DNA of 64,000 nucleotides from contig OW121852.1 of assembly GCA_933228895.1 (NCBI GenBank), positions 103,127,544-103,191,543 of the forward strand, in the 5' to 3' direction. Of the stretch, positions 11,440 to 22,560 are shown piece after piece. Both the position numbers and the translations under genes were made by a program. Positions within the stretch are counted from its first letter, which is position 1. The number at the start of each line of letters is the position of its first letter. The notes beneath the pieces are model-generated. The model was not told where the DNA came from, searched no databases, and was given only the letters and a program-made list of their open reading frames with translations. The stretch is from Platycnemis pennipes. Taxonomy: Eukaryota; Arthropoda; Insecta; Odonata; Platycnemididae.

Positions 11440-11638
11440 TGGCGTGTGAAATTCACACAATCAGGGTAAGGAAGCCAATTCCTGCGGCCACCTGCGGTTT
11501 CCTACGAAGTTCTGACACGCAGGAAATCGAATCGCGAGGATTTTTAGGTGGGCGTGTCCAGAAAGCTTCTGCCCAACATTTGGATCCGGGACCCTCCGGT
11601 CTGTAGCCCAGCACTCTACCCACTACTGACCACGACAC
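11440..11638 (-). mobile_element. tRNA-derived SINE-like fragment
   Basis: The minus strand near 11580-11635 reads gtggtcagtagtgggtagag, then gtcccggatcc. This resembles degenerate A and B boxes of a tRNA-derived promoter. There is no matching acceptor stem, so it is not a tRNA gene. Confidence 0.4.
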
Positions 11639-11794
11639 TATTTAAATAAATAGTTGACGAAATTACTGTTTAGTAATTTATTTGAAACTCTTAATCCGAT
11701 TAGCCAAGTGAAATTACAGCAGTAAAGTGACAAAAATATGTTAACTGTTAACATATCATTGTAAAGTCGGAGTGCCGAGTGTTTGTGAAGCTCG

Positions 11795-12035
11795 GCCAAA
11801 GACAACTTAATCGGCCATATCACAGGACACGATGTCCTAATGAAAACAATCGTCGAGGGAAATGTGAACGGGGAGAATGGAAAAGACGGGCCTCGTATGA
11901 GTCATGTAAAACAGGTTATGAAGGATGTAAAAGAGAAAAATTACGTCAATATGAAGAGGTTGGCCGATAAAAGAATCGAGTGGAAGGCTGCGTCAAACCA
12001 ATCCAAGGATTGTTGACCGATGATTATAATGAGAT
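11795..12035 (+). pseudogene. RTE-like LINE 3'-end fragment
   Basis: Matches the last 240 bp of the 6790-8425 copy: the segments encoding RQLNRPYH(K/R), GKCERGEW and RYEEV-like blocks are frame-shifted versions of DNLIGHI, KMNG and MKRLADRRIEWKAASNQS. It ends in gatgattataatga. The 5' truncation is typical of LINE insertion. Confidence 0.75.
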
Positions 12036-12084
12036 TTTCGGAAAGAAAGAAAGAAGTTTAATGCAGTAAAATTTATCTCATAGA

Positions 12085-12225
12085 ATACACATCAACGACG
12101 TCAATGCCGGATTTGAACCCACGACCTTTGGGTTGCCTGGCCAGGGCAACGTGTACGACCGTGGGGCGAAGGGCAGGGGACCGTGGACCGAAGGGAGTTA
12201 ACGATCTCGACCACGGTCTGCAAAA
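12085..12225 (-). mobile_element. tRNA-like SINE fragment
   Basis: The minus strand carries gtcgtgggttcaaatccgg (B box GGTTCAAATCC at about 12108-12125) and, further 5', ggtcgagatcgttaactccc with an A-box-like pattern. The arms do not pair into a cloverleaf, so it is a SINE-type head and not a tRNA gene. Confidence 0.4.
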
Positions 12226-12239
12226 GAAAATAGGATAGA

Positions 12240-13840
12240 GAGTTGTAATTGATATTCATCCACGTCTACTGAAGACCCTGCAAGCACTAATAGATTCAGC
12301 ACTCCTTGATTTAAGGAACGTGTCGGATATACATGCACCTGGTTCATTCAACTTAATAATTAGTCTTTGAAGAAATGTAATTTTAATTAACATTTTCTGC
12401 TTTGTTTGAAACTCTTTATCTGGCTAGGCAAGTGAAAGTACAGTTAAGATGTATTTGTAGCTATAGGTATTTTTTCAGATAAATTACATACTATTCTGTA
12501 TACATACATTACTCCTACTTAACCAGGCATTACGTCTTTTACTTTCATGTTCCCATATTTTTTGCGGGAGGATAAATGTGGATAATAAGAGGAAAGGAGG
12601 ATGATGAAGATGGAAAGGAGGAGAGGGCGAAATTAATCAATGGAGAAGGTGGTGAGGGGCAATGATATTTGAAGGTCGCGATAGAGGAGTGCATGTTAGG
12701 AGAACGCTGTGGAATTGTTTGCCAGTAAAACACATGTCAGAGGGGACAGAGTGGAGATCTAGCTTTGGAAATAGAGTCTTAGCATGGTTTTTGAGGGAAG
12801 GCAATTTTTTTATGAATGAGATTCGAATTATAAATGACTTACAATTTTCTCATATTTGTGACAATTACAGAAATATTGTCCTCCGGCAGCTAAAGTAGGC
12901 ATATCTCTTCAGATAACTACGAAATAATATATCTTATATCTTAGATCTTATAATGTGTACCTTAGTTCTTATGAATTGTTTTTAGAACTTATAAAATATC
13001 TCTAAGATCTCAAAAAATATCTCTTAGATCATATAAAGTATTAATTTCAAAGCCAAATTGTCCCCTAGTGGAACTTAGAACTACAGAGGTTCAACATTAA
13101 GAATGGTGTTTTTTAGGCTGAAAAAAGTGTTTGAACTCGTAGTTGGTCTGGTTACGCAATAGGATTTCTCGTCTGTTATGACTCACTCAGTCGCTCTCCA
13201 GTCCTCTTATGTGATATGGCTGCAGTGGTATTGAGCTGGGGGGAAAAGGATTTTCCACCATTTCCTCACTCGGATACTTTCATGAAATTTCTGGTAGGGT
13301 TTTTTCGGAGAAAAATGGAATGAAGAGGAAGGTGAGCTTGCCATTCTCAATCCTCGCCCGAAATGTGGATGGGTGTTTTAATGACACGCTTAGCGTTGAA
13401 AACACATGCGACGCCGGTAAAGAGCATCTTTGCCTTTTTTCCTTCGAGGTTTGCAGTGGATTTTCACCTCGTATTCTTGGGGCAGGAAACGAAGGAATGC
13501 AGGAATCCTATGGACAGATATCGCCACTGCTGGTGCATTTTTACATTAGTATTTTTAACTCTTCGTCATGGTGACTCGTGTTACTATAAACAGATGGATT
13601 GCTCTAATATTCTGCTGATTGTGCTTTCAATCATTTCGTGGATATAACCTAGCTAAAGTAATTCCTGATGAGGAACTGGCGAAATAACGAGCCTTCCGGT
13701 GGTTTGTTTTGTTATTTAATAAGCTTTACGCCTTGATTCATTATAGATTATTTCTTTACAGGCTCAATATTATCCAACTAAACAGATGTGTCATCTCCAG
13801 ATACTCTCACAGCAACTGATACTGATTACTAGGGAATATG
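12240..13840. other. Intergenic, nothing firm
   Basis: AT-rich. A degenerate array of cttagatc/cttataa-like units lies at 12925-13045. An isolated ctgatgagg...gcgaaat near 13665 resembles a hammerhead core but lacks good stems. No gene is recognised. Confidence 0.35.
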
Positions 13841-13844
13841 AGTG

Positions 13845-14085
13845 GTTATCCAGGAGAGGCTACTGACCGTCGCCGGAATCGGTCGAACAAAATTTCTCTG
13901 AACGAATGGCGCCAAGGGGTTTAACGTCTCATCCGACCGACATACGACTAAACTTGATTTGCTTTCCACATAGTTTCTAAGTAGTGATTGGTTTACCAAT
14001 GAACTATTCTTGCTCCTGCCGGGATTCGAATCCTGCCCCTCGGGAAGGGAAACCAGCCCTCAAGCCTCCGCACCAATTTGATGTC
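13845..14085 (-). mobile_element. tRNA-derived SINE copy
   Basis: Same family as 38426-38755: gccgggattcgaatcctgcc is the complementary B box region and caccaatttgat the A-box end. The body has gcgccaaggggttt and tcatccgaccgac. Confidence 0.7.
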
Positions 14086-14089
14086 TTGG

Positions 14090-15187
14090 GAGTATAAGAA
14101 CTGCTCGCAATGTCATTTAATAATAATATAAATAACGGTTTCTTCGATGGAGAATTATTGTTTGCTGTTACAATACTCATTTCCGAGTATTTGTCAAAGC
14201 CTAGTCACGTACCTCCCCATCCATCAATCTTGCAATGATGTGAATGTATGTTTTCGACCCTTTGTTTTTATCGACCTATCTTAAGTCATTATCTCACTGG
14301 CATTCTTATGACGTGGTGAATTTTTTCTCGTTTATGAAGTGCTTGCAGGCGTTTTATTTTCATCGCACATCATCTGTTACTAGCTGATCTCAATGGTTTG
14401 GCTACGTTATGGAATTGACTCATTGACGGTGATTCCTTTTTAAATGTGCCTTAAGTGAGGTTCTATCTAAGAAACATATTGTGGAAGAGCTATTCCATGC
14501 CCATTAGATGTGGAAATTTCAATGTTTATTTTTAAACATAGGTTGCCTGTTCAACTCTAATTTTGGAAAATAAGAAAATCTGCATTATATTAGCAATTTA
14601 TGAGTGGAAAAATCCCAGCTCTATGAAGGCTTTGATTTGGTAATATTTGTAGTTGTATAAGTCATTCTTTGGCTTTGCAATCTATTTATAATTTGCATAA
14701 TATATCAAGTGACGAATCAGCATAAAAAACTATTTAACTTTTCACATTGAAGAGATAATGTGGTGAAACTTTTTTAAATCACGCACGTGATGCGGCTGCG
14801 AGACATACCCATGTTTTTTTACAGTAACGCATTTGTGGCCTCCGTGAGTTAGCGTTGGACTAGCATTTTTAGACGATTACCATATTCAAAATGTTCTTGA
14901 AGCATCAACTCAATGTTTTTTTTTCTTAAAATGAGTTGAGATTTAAGGAAAAGAAAATTATTCTCAGTTAAAGGAACACTGACGTCATATCAATATACCA
15001 GAACATAATGAACATTACTTTCAAAGTCTGTTTTTTCGGAGTCAATCTTGATCAAAAGAGCTCGTGCCTGAAATGGCTACTTGTGCTATGTGCTATAGAA
15101 AGATCTAAAATGTGCTATCGATGTGCTATTGAAAAGTTATATTATACTATACATGTATTAAAGGGACTTTTAATTGCATTTTTAGCT
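14090..15187. other. Intergenic, nothing recognised
   Basis: AT-rich with no supported gene or repeat. Confidence 0.35.
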
Positions 15188-15195
15188 TGTGGATC

Positions 15196-15494
15196 CAGCG
15201 GCGTCGGAAGTGGGGGGCAGGGGGGGCATTCGGCCCCCCCAGAATTTGCCCCGGGCCCTTGAGAAATGAGTCTTCATTAATAAAAATTAAATTTCACTTG
15301 TTTCCTGCTTGCCTTTTCCCTTCTGACGCATATTCTACCACCTTCATATGCACTTTTAGCGGAATTCTAGTCTCTACCCCCTCCTATCCGCAAAAAAATG
15401 CGGGCCCTTTTCATAGGAGCCGGGCCCTTTTCTTAAGAGCCGGGCCCTTTTCAAGGTTGGCCCCTCCCAGTGAAAATAGTTCCGACGCCCCTGT
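15196..15494. mobile_element. hAT-like MITE with 8-bp TSD
   Basis: A 299-bp element bounded by inverted ends CAGCGGCGTCGGAA and (complement) CAGGGGCGTCGGAA. It is flanked by an exact 8-bp direct repeat, TGTGGATC, at 15188-15195 and 15495-15502. Eight-bp duplications and CAGNG ends are hallmarks of the hAT superfamily. The interior is non-coding, with G/C runs and three tandem units of a roughly 21-bp gggccctttt motif (15404-15455). Confidence 0.85.
15404..15455 (+). repeat. Triple 21-bp tandem inside MITE
   Basis: Three consecutive gcgggcccttttc/gccgggcccttttc units, differing only in the short linker between them. Confidence 0.7.
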
Positions 15495-15499
15495 GTGGA

Positions 15500-16160
15500 T
15501 CGATGGTTTCCGTTTAATCTTTTATTCTGTAAGTTTCCTTCAAGATTTTAACCACTGCTTTACCGGAAAACATTATTATACTGCCAATAATTATAGTTTC
15601 TTGTGTAATTAATATCCGAACTACTACTCTCTCACTCTCTCTCTCTCCATGTTATCGGGATATCCTTCCCCATTTCTCTTATCTGAAACTAAGTATGCTG
15701 TTCTTCATCGCCATCTTCATTTCTCTACATCTCTTCCCTTGCTTCATGTCGCCTGGGAATCCAACGCCTTACCTCCCACCCACCGTCTTACCCAGAACAT
15801 TTCCCATGATGCTGCTTGAAAAAGAAAAGCCCCTTTGGTCTCTACTCGTTATTCTTTCAATTTCTCCCGCCTTTGAAATCCCATGACTTACTTTCCTCCC
15901 CACCGTGTGTAACTCCCTTTGATTGCTACCATCCCCTTCCCCCTAACTCGTCATTTTTCTCCATTCCAACGTTTTGATTGCCTCCATTGAACTCTCAGCC
16001 TCCTCACTTGGCATGAGCTCACCCCCTTTGTCTACGTTTCTTTTGTCAATTCAGTCCTTTTGCATACATCATTCTAACAATCCAATTTATAAAAAATATT
16101 TGATTCCTGTTTCTGGTATTCTGAATTTTCGTGTTATTTGTACGAAGAGTGCAATAATCA
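15500..16160. other. Pyrimidine-rich spacer
   Basis: CT-rich plus strand with a (CT)n stretch at about 15628-15650. Open frames here look compositional. No gene is recognised. Confidence 0.35.
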
Positions 16161-16164
16161 TTAA

Positions 16165-16360
16165 TACTAAAAATATGGATGATTTTTCGGGAGTTTAGGT
16201 ACTTGTTTTTTAAATGAAAAATATTTAACTTTTGGCCGACGTTTCGGAAAATGTATTTTTTCCTTCTTCAGGGCTAAAAATGGGATGAACCACCAATAAC
16301 ATAACAAAAAAATAATAACATAACAATAACCACCGAAAAATCATCCATATTTTTAATAAA
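16165..16360. repeat. Fold-back element with hammerhead-like motif
   Basis: The inverted arms aatatggatgatttttcgg (near 16170-16192) and its complement (near 16333-16355) bracket a minus-strand hammerhead-like motif at 16232-16277. A similar layout occurs at 25855, 28558 and 51899. Confidence 0.6.
16232..16277 (-). ncRNA. Hammerhead-like motif
   Basis: Minus strand: GCC, CTGAAGA, one extra A, GGAAAA-loop-TTTTCC (a perfect 6-bp stem II), GAAACGTC, GGC. GCC and GGC close stem I. The very short stem III, where AC and GT pair directly, matches the minimal type I hammerheads reported from Penelope-like elements. The extra base between CTGAAGA and stem II departs from the canonical core. Confidence 0.55.
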
Positions 16361-16839
16361 AAAGAGGTCTGGAATTCAACTTACCAATGATTAATACTGT
16401 TGATCTGCTGCCTGGAGGATTTCTGTTTTAAAGGTAAATTCTACCTCGAGCTTGTAACTCAAGCTCTCCCTAGATCTCTTATCAATTTCCCCTATTTAAC
16501 TTAGCATAATTTCCACCTCTTACATTTTCTCTTCCTTACGCCTCGCTTACCTTACATTCTTCCTTCCGATATACCGATCTCCGTGATCACCTCACTTTAA
16601 TCACTACTCCATTCACACATTCCCTTTCTCATTTTTATTATGTACTTCATTAGCTTTCATTCTTCCTCAGGCACAGTGGGTGGCTGGTGGGTCTTCTGTC
16701 AGTTTTCAAGTAAACAGTTTGTATAATAATTCACAAACTTGGCCGGGGTATATTCGAAGAGGTGGAAGGTGAGCTAGAGGGAGAGGAGAGCTATAGGAAG
16801 AGGAAGAGGAGCTAGAGAGAACTAGAACTAGGTAGAGAA

Positions 16840-17165
16840 GGAAGAGGTGGAAGGGGACTCGAGAATTTTCTCACTACTCCAAGGACTTGGATTCGTATCC
16901 TGGCGGTATCGGAGATTTATCATTGGTATATCGGTCCCTAGTGAGGTGAGTGTTTGGAGAAGAGCATTTCGAGTTCTGCACTTCGTCAACCGAGAGGAAC
17001 GCTAATCCGTGGACCTCTTGGTGCCTTTTGTTAAAAGCAGGCTAATGATGACGCCGTGGTTCTTTCCATCCTGCCTCTGTTCCCTAAAAAATTCCTTCCC
17101 CAATTATTCACCTATCCTAAACAGTGCAAACGATCATAGCTGTTGGTCGGCTCTCCCGAATATAT
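16840..17165 (+). mobile_element. tRNA-derived SINE copy
   Basis: The plus-strand head has the degenerate B box ttggattcgtatcctgg. The body has ggtgccttttgttaaaagca, a near copy of the 38.6-kb unit, then cctatcctaaa. The A box is poorly kept. Confidence 0.65.
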
Positions 17166-17373
17166 ACTACTACTTAACTGGGAAGGTGAATGGGTTTTGT
17201 TTTTTCGCCCGTGATATCATATTTACATCTACTAGTTACCCAGCGAACTAACGCAAGGGAGTAAGTCAGGAAGTGGTAACTTGCTAGCCTTAAAAATGGC
17301 TTCTCCTAAAAAAATATATTTTTTTATGAAAAGAAGTAAAAAAGCTTTGGGAAACGATTACGATGTGTGGTTT

Positions 17374-17647
17374 CAAGGCCGTAGCGAGTGGGGGAGGGGG
17401 GAGTGGGATCAGGTTCAAACCTTCCCCCCAAATTTGGAAACAATTTTATTTCATATTTTGACCAATTAATCTATGGGGAGACACCTCAAGCTCCGAATCA
17501 TTGAACACGCTCCAAAAAAATGTTTTTTTTGGGGCCTCATTCCATGTTCCAAACCAGTAACCTAAGGCCCTAGGCAGAAATACTTTTGGGTGGTACAGTC
17601 ATAATTGAACCCCCCCGGAAAAAAATTTCTGGCTACGGTCTTTGTGG
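17374..17647. mobile_element. hAT-like MITE
   Basis: Ends CAAGGCCGTAGC and, inverted, CAAAGACCGTAGCC. It is flanked by the 8-bp direct repeat TGTGGTTT at 17366-17373 and 17648-17655. The right end carries three extra bases beyond the visible repeat. The interior has G and C runs and no open frame of note. The hAT call rests on the 8-bp duplication. Confidence 0.6.
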
Positions 17648-17806
17648 TGTGGTTTGTATATTAGTCTTTATTTGTTTTGCAGCCCTATATTTTAGGTGGG
17701 AGAGAGGAATTATTATATTTTCGGGTCAACAGTTGATACTTCTTAATATATCTCTTATGCATGTCCTGCTGATGTAGTGTTGGGGGGGGGGGGGGGAGGG
17801 CGGGGT

Positions 17807-18016
17807 CAGGCACGTAGCCAGAAATTTCTTCGGGGGGGGCTAAGTCTTGCGTAACTTGAAACAAGTCAGCCTTGCCCATTCGGTGTCGACTAGTTACAAA
17901 TCTCTTGGCTTAATTTTCAGTGCTTGATATTTAGTTTTACAGCGTCCATGCTAATCTCTTCTTATTCGTAAAGTTCATTGCTAAAATCAGTACAACAAAT
18001 ATATTGGAAAAAAATT

Positions 18017-18049
<33 letters not shown>

Positions 18050-18093
18050 CTGAAGCACCAGAAGCCCCCCCCCCCCTCCTGGCCACGTGCCTG
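17807..18093. mobile_element. hAT-like MITE with G/C runs
   Basis: Ends CAGGCACGTAGCCAG and (complement) CAGGCACGTGGCCAG. The flanks ggcggggt and gttggggt agree at 6 of 8 bases, consistent with an eroded 8-bp duplication in G-rich DNA. Subterminal poly-G and poly-C lie in inverted orientation, and the inner part holds the 31-G run. Confidence 0.7.
18019..18049 (+). repeat. 31-base G homopolymer
   Basis: An uninterrupted run of 31 G, followed by a 14-C run about 15 bases later (around 18065-18076). Length in the assembly may be unreliable. Confidence 0.95.
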
Positions 18094-18244
18094 GTTGGGG
18101 TATAAGTATGTCTGCATCGTCAGATTTGAACTCGTTTGATTTGAATTAAAGTGTTGCCCTCCGATTCATTGGATATGACCTCCTGCATTCATTGACAGAT
18201 TATGTTGGCACTGCAAGAGCTGACGTTCATTTGACCATCAGCGA

Positions 18245-18660
18245 ACCCGAAATGGATAGTCTTGATCTCCCTTGTCGTATTTCCCGCCCGCTGCCCCTTC
18301 GCTCGTCTTCCCCGCTTTCCCACCAGAGGTCGTGAATCGCTTTGGCGGCGGCGCGGCGTGCTTTGCATATCCCATCTCGGCGAGGGTCCCGCTTCGCCTT
18401 TATCCTCCTCCTCCTACGCTCCTACCCCGCAAATCCGTTCCCCCCCGACCCTCCCCCCGTCCTTACATTCCGCTGACCATGAAAACTGCTTTTACGTATT
18501 TTGTTATTCCTTCCTCTCGAGCTTTCCTTATCTTCCTCTCCTCCCCTTCCTTCCCTTGCCGCGCGAGTTACACTTCTCTCCCGCCTCTCTTAACCTTGAG
18601 GTTACCAAGAAGGCACGCCACCGGTGGCTGGCGCGTTGGTGAGAAACGCCACTAGAGCTT
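18245..18660. other. CpG-rich, pyrimidine-rich region
   Basis: Contains ggcggcggcgcggcgtgctt and a run of C-rich blocks, in contrast to the AT-rich surroundings. ctttgcat at about 18360 resembles a POU octamer half. It could be a promoter or first exon of an unknown gene; two overlapping open frames of about 126 codons are Pro/Ser-rich and probably compositional. Confidence 0.3.
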
Positions 18661-18979
18661 GCTGACGACCTTTCTTGCCCTTGTATGCGTTGACATGTTT
18701 GCCGAATAGATATTTTGAGCGGGACTCCAGTCTGAAGTTTCGCGAATATTTTACTCCAGCCTAAAACTCAGTGGCAGAATCTGCCAGAGAGGACAAGTAA
18801 ACAAGGGGAACATAGTTGAATTCGTTTCTCTCTTTGTGGATTTAAAAAAAAATGTCATTCACCCTGAAGTTATCCGTAAATAAATAGGTACCAGTGAATA
18901 TCGTTAACCGTCTTATTAAGTACTTTCCATGGTTGCAGGGTTAGGATGAGATCGGAGTACCATTCCATTAGGATATTTA

Positions 18980-19245
18980 TTAGGGTAGGGTTGGAGTGCT
19001 GGCTGAACACTGGCCTCTCATCCCAAAGGCCCGGATTCTTATCCCGGAAATGGAAGATTTATCAGTAGCATACCGGTAATGTTCATGAATGTGTGGTTAG
19101 CACTTAACTACAGCAGTCCGCCCGACGGATGGGACATCTAACTATGTACCCCGTGTTGGATTTCGTTAAGAGCAGATATCGTGCCGGGCTTCCCAATAAA
19201 CCAGTATATCCCAATACTCCCAGTTACCAGTTATCCACGCATCCT
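18980..19245 (+). mobile_element. tRNA-derived SINE copy
   Basis: The head ggagtgctggctgaacactg then ccggattcttatcccgg corresponds to the A/B-box end. The body has cgcccgacggatggga and ttcgttaagagcag. The 3' end has cagtatatccc. Confidence 0.65.
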
Positions 19246-19397
19246 TAACGGTGCGAATGGCCTGATATTCCGGTCACCTCGATTAACAACAAAGAAACTA
19301 TAAGTGACTCTTTCCGGGTTAACTTGGTGGAATTTTTCCATAATCGAGAAGAGAAAAAAGATCCAATTAATTGCTCCAATTCCACATTAACTTTTTC

Positions 19398-19445
19398 ACA
19401 CCTTACTACCATGGTTTCGTTGCGGCGCAGCATCTTCAGGTGGAT
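19398..19445 (-). ncRNA. Hammerhead-like motif (copy 1 of 3)
   Basis: Minus strand: CTGAAGA, T, GCTGC-gcc-GCAAC (one pair lost), GAAACC, AT, GGTA. Stem III is ACC with GGT. Stem I pairing is limited. Nearly identical to the motifs at 19488 and 20131. Confidence 0.5.
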
Positions 19446-19487
19446 GCTGTGGTCCATCAGGACATATGAAGATGCTGCGGTCCATCA

Positions 19488-19532
19488 GGATATCTGAAGA
19501 TGCTGCGCCGCAGCGAAACCATGGTAGTGCAT
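19488..19532 (+). ncRNA. Hammerhead-like motif (copy 2 of 3)
   Basis: CTGAAGA, T, GCTGC-gcc-GCAGC (perfect 5-bp stem II), GAAACC-AT-GGTA. It lies in inverted orientation to copy 1, with tandem ggtccatcagga/tgaagatgctgc units between them. Confidence 0.55.
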
Positions 19533-19602
19533 AACTAAAGTCTTTGTGGACTTGCAGTGTTTTTTTTCCTCTTCTACTTCTTGATTAACAACGACAATCT
19601 CA

Positions 19603-19910
19603 ACCGTGTTTTCAAGTTTGAACCCGCTTCAAACCGAGAGGAAAGGTATAACGATGGGAATGAAAGGGAAAAGAGGATAAATGGAGAGAATTTCGCTGTC
19701 GGTATTAGCCTGCTCTGAAAGAAAGGCGCCAAGGGGACAACGTGCGTTGGGTGGGACTTAACCTCCCATCCAACGGACGGAGTTCTTTACCTGAAAGCAC
19801 TCCTAAAAGTAGATAACGGGTTACCAATGAAAAATATCCTCCACTTCGGGGATTTGAAGCCGGGTCCTCTCTAACCACTACACCAACCCGAACCATTATA
19901 ACGACTACAA
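19603..19910 (-). mobile_element. tRNA-derived SINE copy inside fold-back
   Basis: The minus-strand head ends at ctctaaccactacaccaacc (about 19873-19892), a clear complement of the A box. The body has ggcgccaagggg and catccaacggacgg. It lies between inverted arms with cctcttctacttcttgatta (19573-19592) and its counterpart near 20076-20096, so it apparently inserted into a fold-back element. Confidence 0.75.
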
Positions 19911-20130
19911 TCTTCATTTTACTCAGTGAGTCGCGGAATTTTTGCTGCCGCGTGTATTGAGATTTCTTTAAACCACTATAGTTTTACAAATAACCATGTT
20001 CACAGTTACCCTCTTCAGATTAATACAGACCCGAGGCGCATTAAGTTCCCCTAATATCCCCTTTCGATTATATTAATCAAGAAGGAGAAGAGGAAAAAGA
20101 ACACAGCATGTCCACAAAAACGTTTGTAAC

Positions 20131-20171
20131 GCACTACCATGGTTTCGCTGCGGCGCAGCATCTTCAGATAT
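20131..20171 (-). ncRNA. Hammerhead-like motif (copy 3 of 3)
   Basis: Same sequence as copy 2 on the opposite strand, with the same intact 5-bp stem II and GAAACC..GGTA. Together with the arm at 19500-19595 it forms a large inverted repeat. Confidence 0.55.
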
Positions 20172-20194
20172 CCTGATGGACCGCAGCATTTTCA

Positions 20195-20465
20195 CTTGTC
20201 TCTGGACGACTCTCCATCAGGCCATAATGTCTCAAGATATGACCGATTAACATGCCCCATCTTCTTTTCAAAGCTATTGTCAGACTTTTCTTTTCTTCCA
20301 CCCTTCCAAGGACTTCTTCGTTAGTCACTCGTCCGGTCTATTTCAACTACATCATTCTTCTGTAACACCATTTTTCAAATTCTTCCAGCCTTGACGTTTC
20401 TGCTACTGTTATCATACATTCCTCACTTCCTTGAAGATGTATGTTCCAGTTGTATATTAAGGTTT
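20195..20465 (-). pseudogene. RTE-like LINE fragment
   Basis: tcaggccataatgtctcaag, tatgaccgatta and tcgttagtcactcgtccggt are diverged copies of 59445-59560. The minus-strand protein signature corresponds to NEEVL...LIGHILRHDGLM. Truncated at both ends. Confidence 0.75.
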
Positions 20466-20469
20466 TATC

Positions 20470-22470
20470 TCATCAGTTTTCCATTGCTTTCGTTTCTAGA
20501 CTAAGTTTTCTTGACTTTTTTCTTCGAGAACCTATTGAAGAATGTGCTGCATTATTTATGCTATATTACATATGTGCTCGTACGATATGAATGTTCTTTC
20601 GTTAATAAATTGCTATAATCATTCCTAAAATTAAGTTTTGACGAAACTTAGATTGCTTTTGGTGCATATTTGGTATTCATGTTGGTTTTAAATAAAGTTA
20701 CATTTTTACTTAAATGATGTGGATTCATATTGATCCAACTGAATTGATTTTGGTATCTAACTTCCCAGAATTTAGTCGTGTACTTGAATCAAGTTATCGT
20801 CACCTACACTCTCTTTCTCTCGAGAAATCAAACTTATTTCTGCCTGTAGATTGTTTCCATCCCTCTCCATAGGTATAGTAACCTAATTTGTGTTCAGTCT
20901 CATCTCTCCTATATCAAGCCTCGAAATTACTGCTTCTTGCTTGTATCGACGTTTTTCCGTGTCTTAATTTTTGTTGTTGTTACACAATAATCGTTGATTT
21001 GTGAAAAACAAGATTAAAGGAACTCGGAGCGGCCGCCTATTACTTGAAAACAAGGAATGGAAACTGATTACTCTCATGTCAAGTTTCTCAAAATATCTTC
21101 ATTCGCACGGAAAATCGCGCTTCGAATGTCGCCGACCCATTTCAAGACTGAGTTGTCGATAATTATCTGCTACCTTCCTCGTCGCGTCGAAATTTTTCCG
21201 CATGTTATTATCGCTTTCCCTTGAACCATACTTGTTTAGCACTTACCGTCAAATTTAATGGACACCGCACATGTGGTCTCTTCTCACTTTTTTCTTCCGC
21301 TGGAGGCCCAAAGCTTTTATTTGCAAATTTGTTAATCCAAGGTTGGCATATCAGTGACAGGAGTTGATTGTGTAGAGGATTTTGCATGAGAGCTATTTAA
21401 AACCGCTTACCGACGCTTTCCGTTCGTATGACCTTCTTCTCTATTTAATTTAGTCTTCGGTCTATGTTTGGTACATGCAGTAACTAATTCTTTTATATAT
21501 TGCATTGCACTTGCCACGATGGTCAGCAATGAGAATAATATTCAAGGCCTTCATTCTTGGTGTAAAAGGGAACATATTATTTTGCTTTTTAAGAAAAAAC
21601 TATTAAAAAAATATTTTTGAGGTGTAAAGTGTTGGTTTTTTCAAGCATTGCCATGTTCAAAATCTAATGTCTAAATTTCGTTTCTTGAAAGATATTTACT
21701 GTGCTGGGGCGAAATTACCTTGGCTCCCAACTCCAGCTTGGAGATCCTGTCGATGCAGATTACCAACTCTTATTGATTGATATGTTAACCCTTACTTGGA
21801 AAATCAGAGGCTTTTTTTGGGTCGAAAATGCATTTTCTTCAGTGTAATAACAAGTCTAAAAAATAAGGCTAGGTTCCTTATAATTGCAATTTATTGTGCA
21901 GAACCCTTTTGTTGTAACTCTTTTGGTACCTTCTCATTGTGAGTCCTGGTCAATGGTTTCAGTCAGAATGGTTTCAGGTGGGAATGCAGTCCACGTGATT
22001 TTCGAGGAATGAATAGCTTTGGTTTACGTGTGCGATTACGACATTATGTTATTTCAACAAGGCAAGCTTTCGAGTACCGCTACGTAGAGAACATTCTTGC
22101 TTACTTTGGCGGGTGTTTAGGTACACATGAAAATTGGCGCACTCATTACGTACATGCAAAAAACATATTGCTGAATTATTTGTATTCTAAATGTGTCCAC
22201 GTGGAATCTTTTCGGTGAGTAGACGAAAAGTATATCTGCGTGAGCTATGTAAAGTATCGTAATTTGCTTCGCATCGGCATTGGTTGTAGCTGAATATACG
22301 TAGTTCTTTATTCGACGACCTCAATTCGACAACAGTGTGCTATTGCCAGTCAACTAGGTACTGAATAAGAGCCAAATATACAACAGTGAATTGAGAAATG
22401 GCAGTGCAAGGCTTTATCATAGATATATCTTCGTCAAAAACTATTTTCGGGAGGAAGGAAATTATCTAAA
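20470..22470. other. Intergenic, nothing recognised
   Basis: About 2 kb of AT-rich DNA with no open frame longer than about 70 codons, no clear repeat copy and no RNA gene. Confidence 0.4.
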
Positions 22471-22475
22471 AATCT

Positions 22476-22560
22476 TCATCTACATCATACCCTGCAAGAC
22501 ACCATAAAGGTGTGTGGCAGGGGGTGAATTCTCACCAAACATGCACTAAATGCCATGCAT
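22476..22560 (-). mobile_element. LINE 3' tail with CCCTGC stem-loop
   Basis: catctacatcataccctgca, then a loop and ggtgtgtggcaggggg. CCCTGC pairs with GCAGGG and CCACC-like with GGTG, giving a stem-loop. The same unit ends the CR1/Jockey-like LINE at 55265 and recurs at 30046, 33975, 54570 and 55190. Confidence 0.65.

Noticed and set aside
13660..13695. Another hammerhead (ctgatgagg...gcgaaat)
   Set aside because: The core boxes are present but stem II is too short and there is no stem I or stem III pairing.
18262..18655. Two 126-codon Pro/Ser-rich frames
   Set aside because: They overlap in different frames of the same CpG/CT-rich stretch; no start or splice context and no homology recognised.
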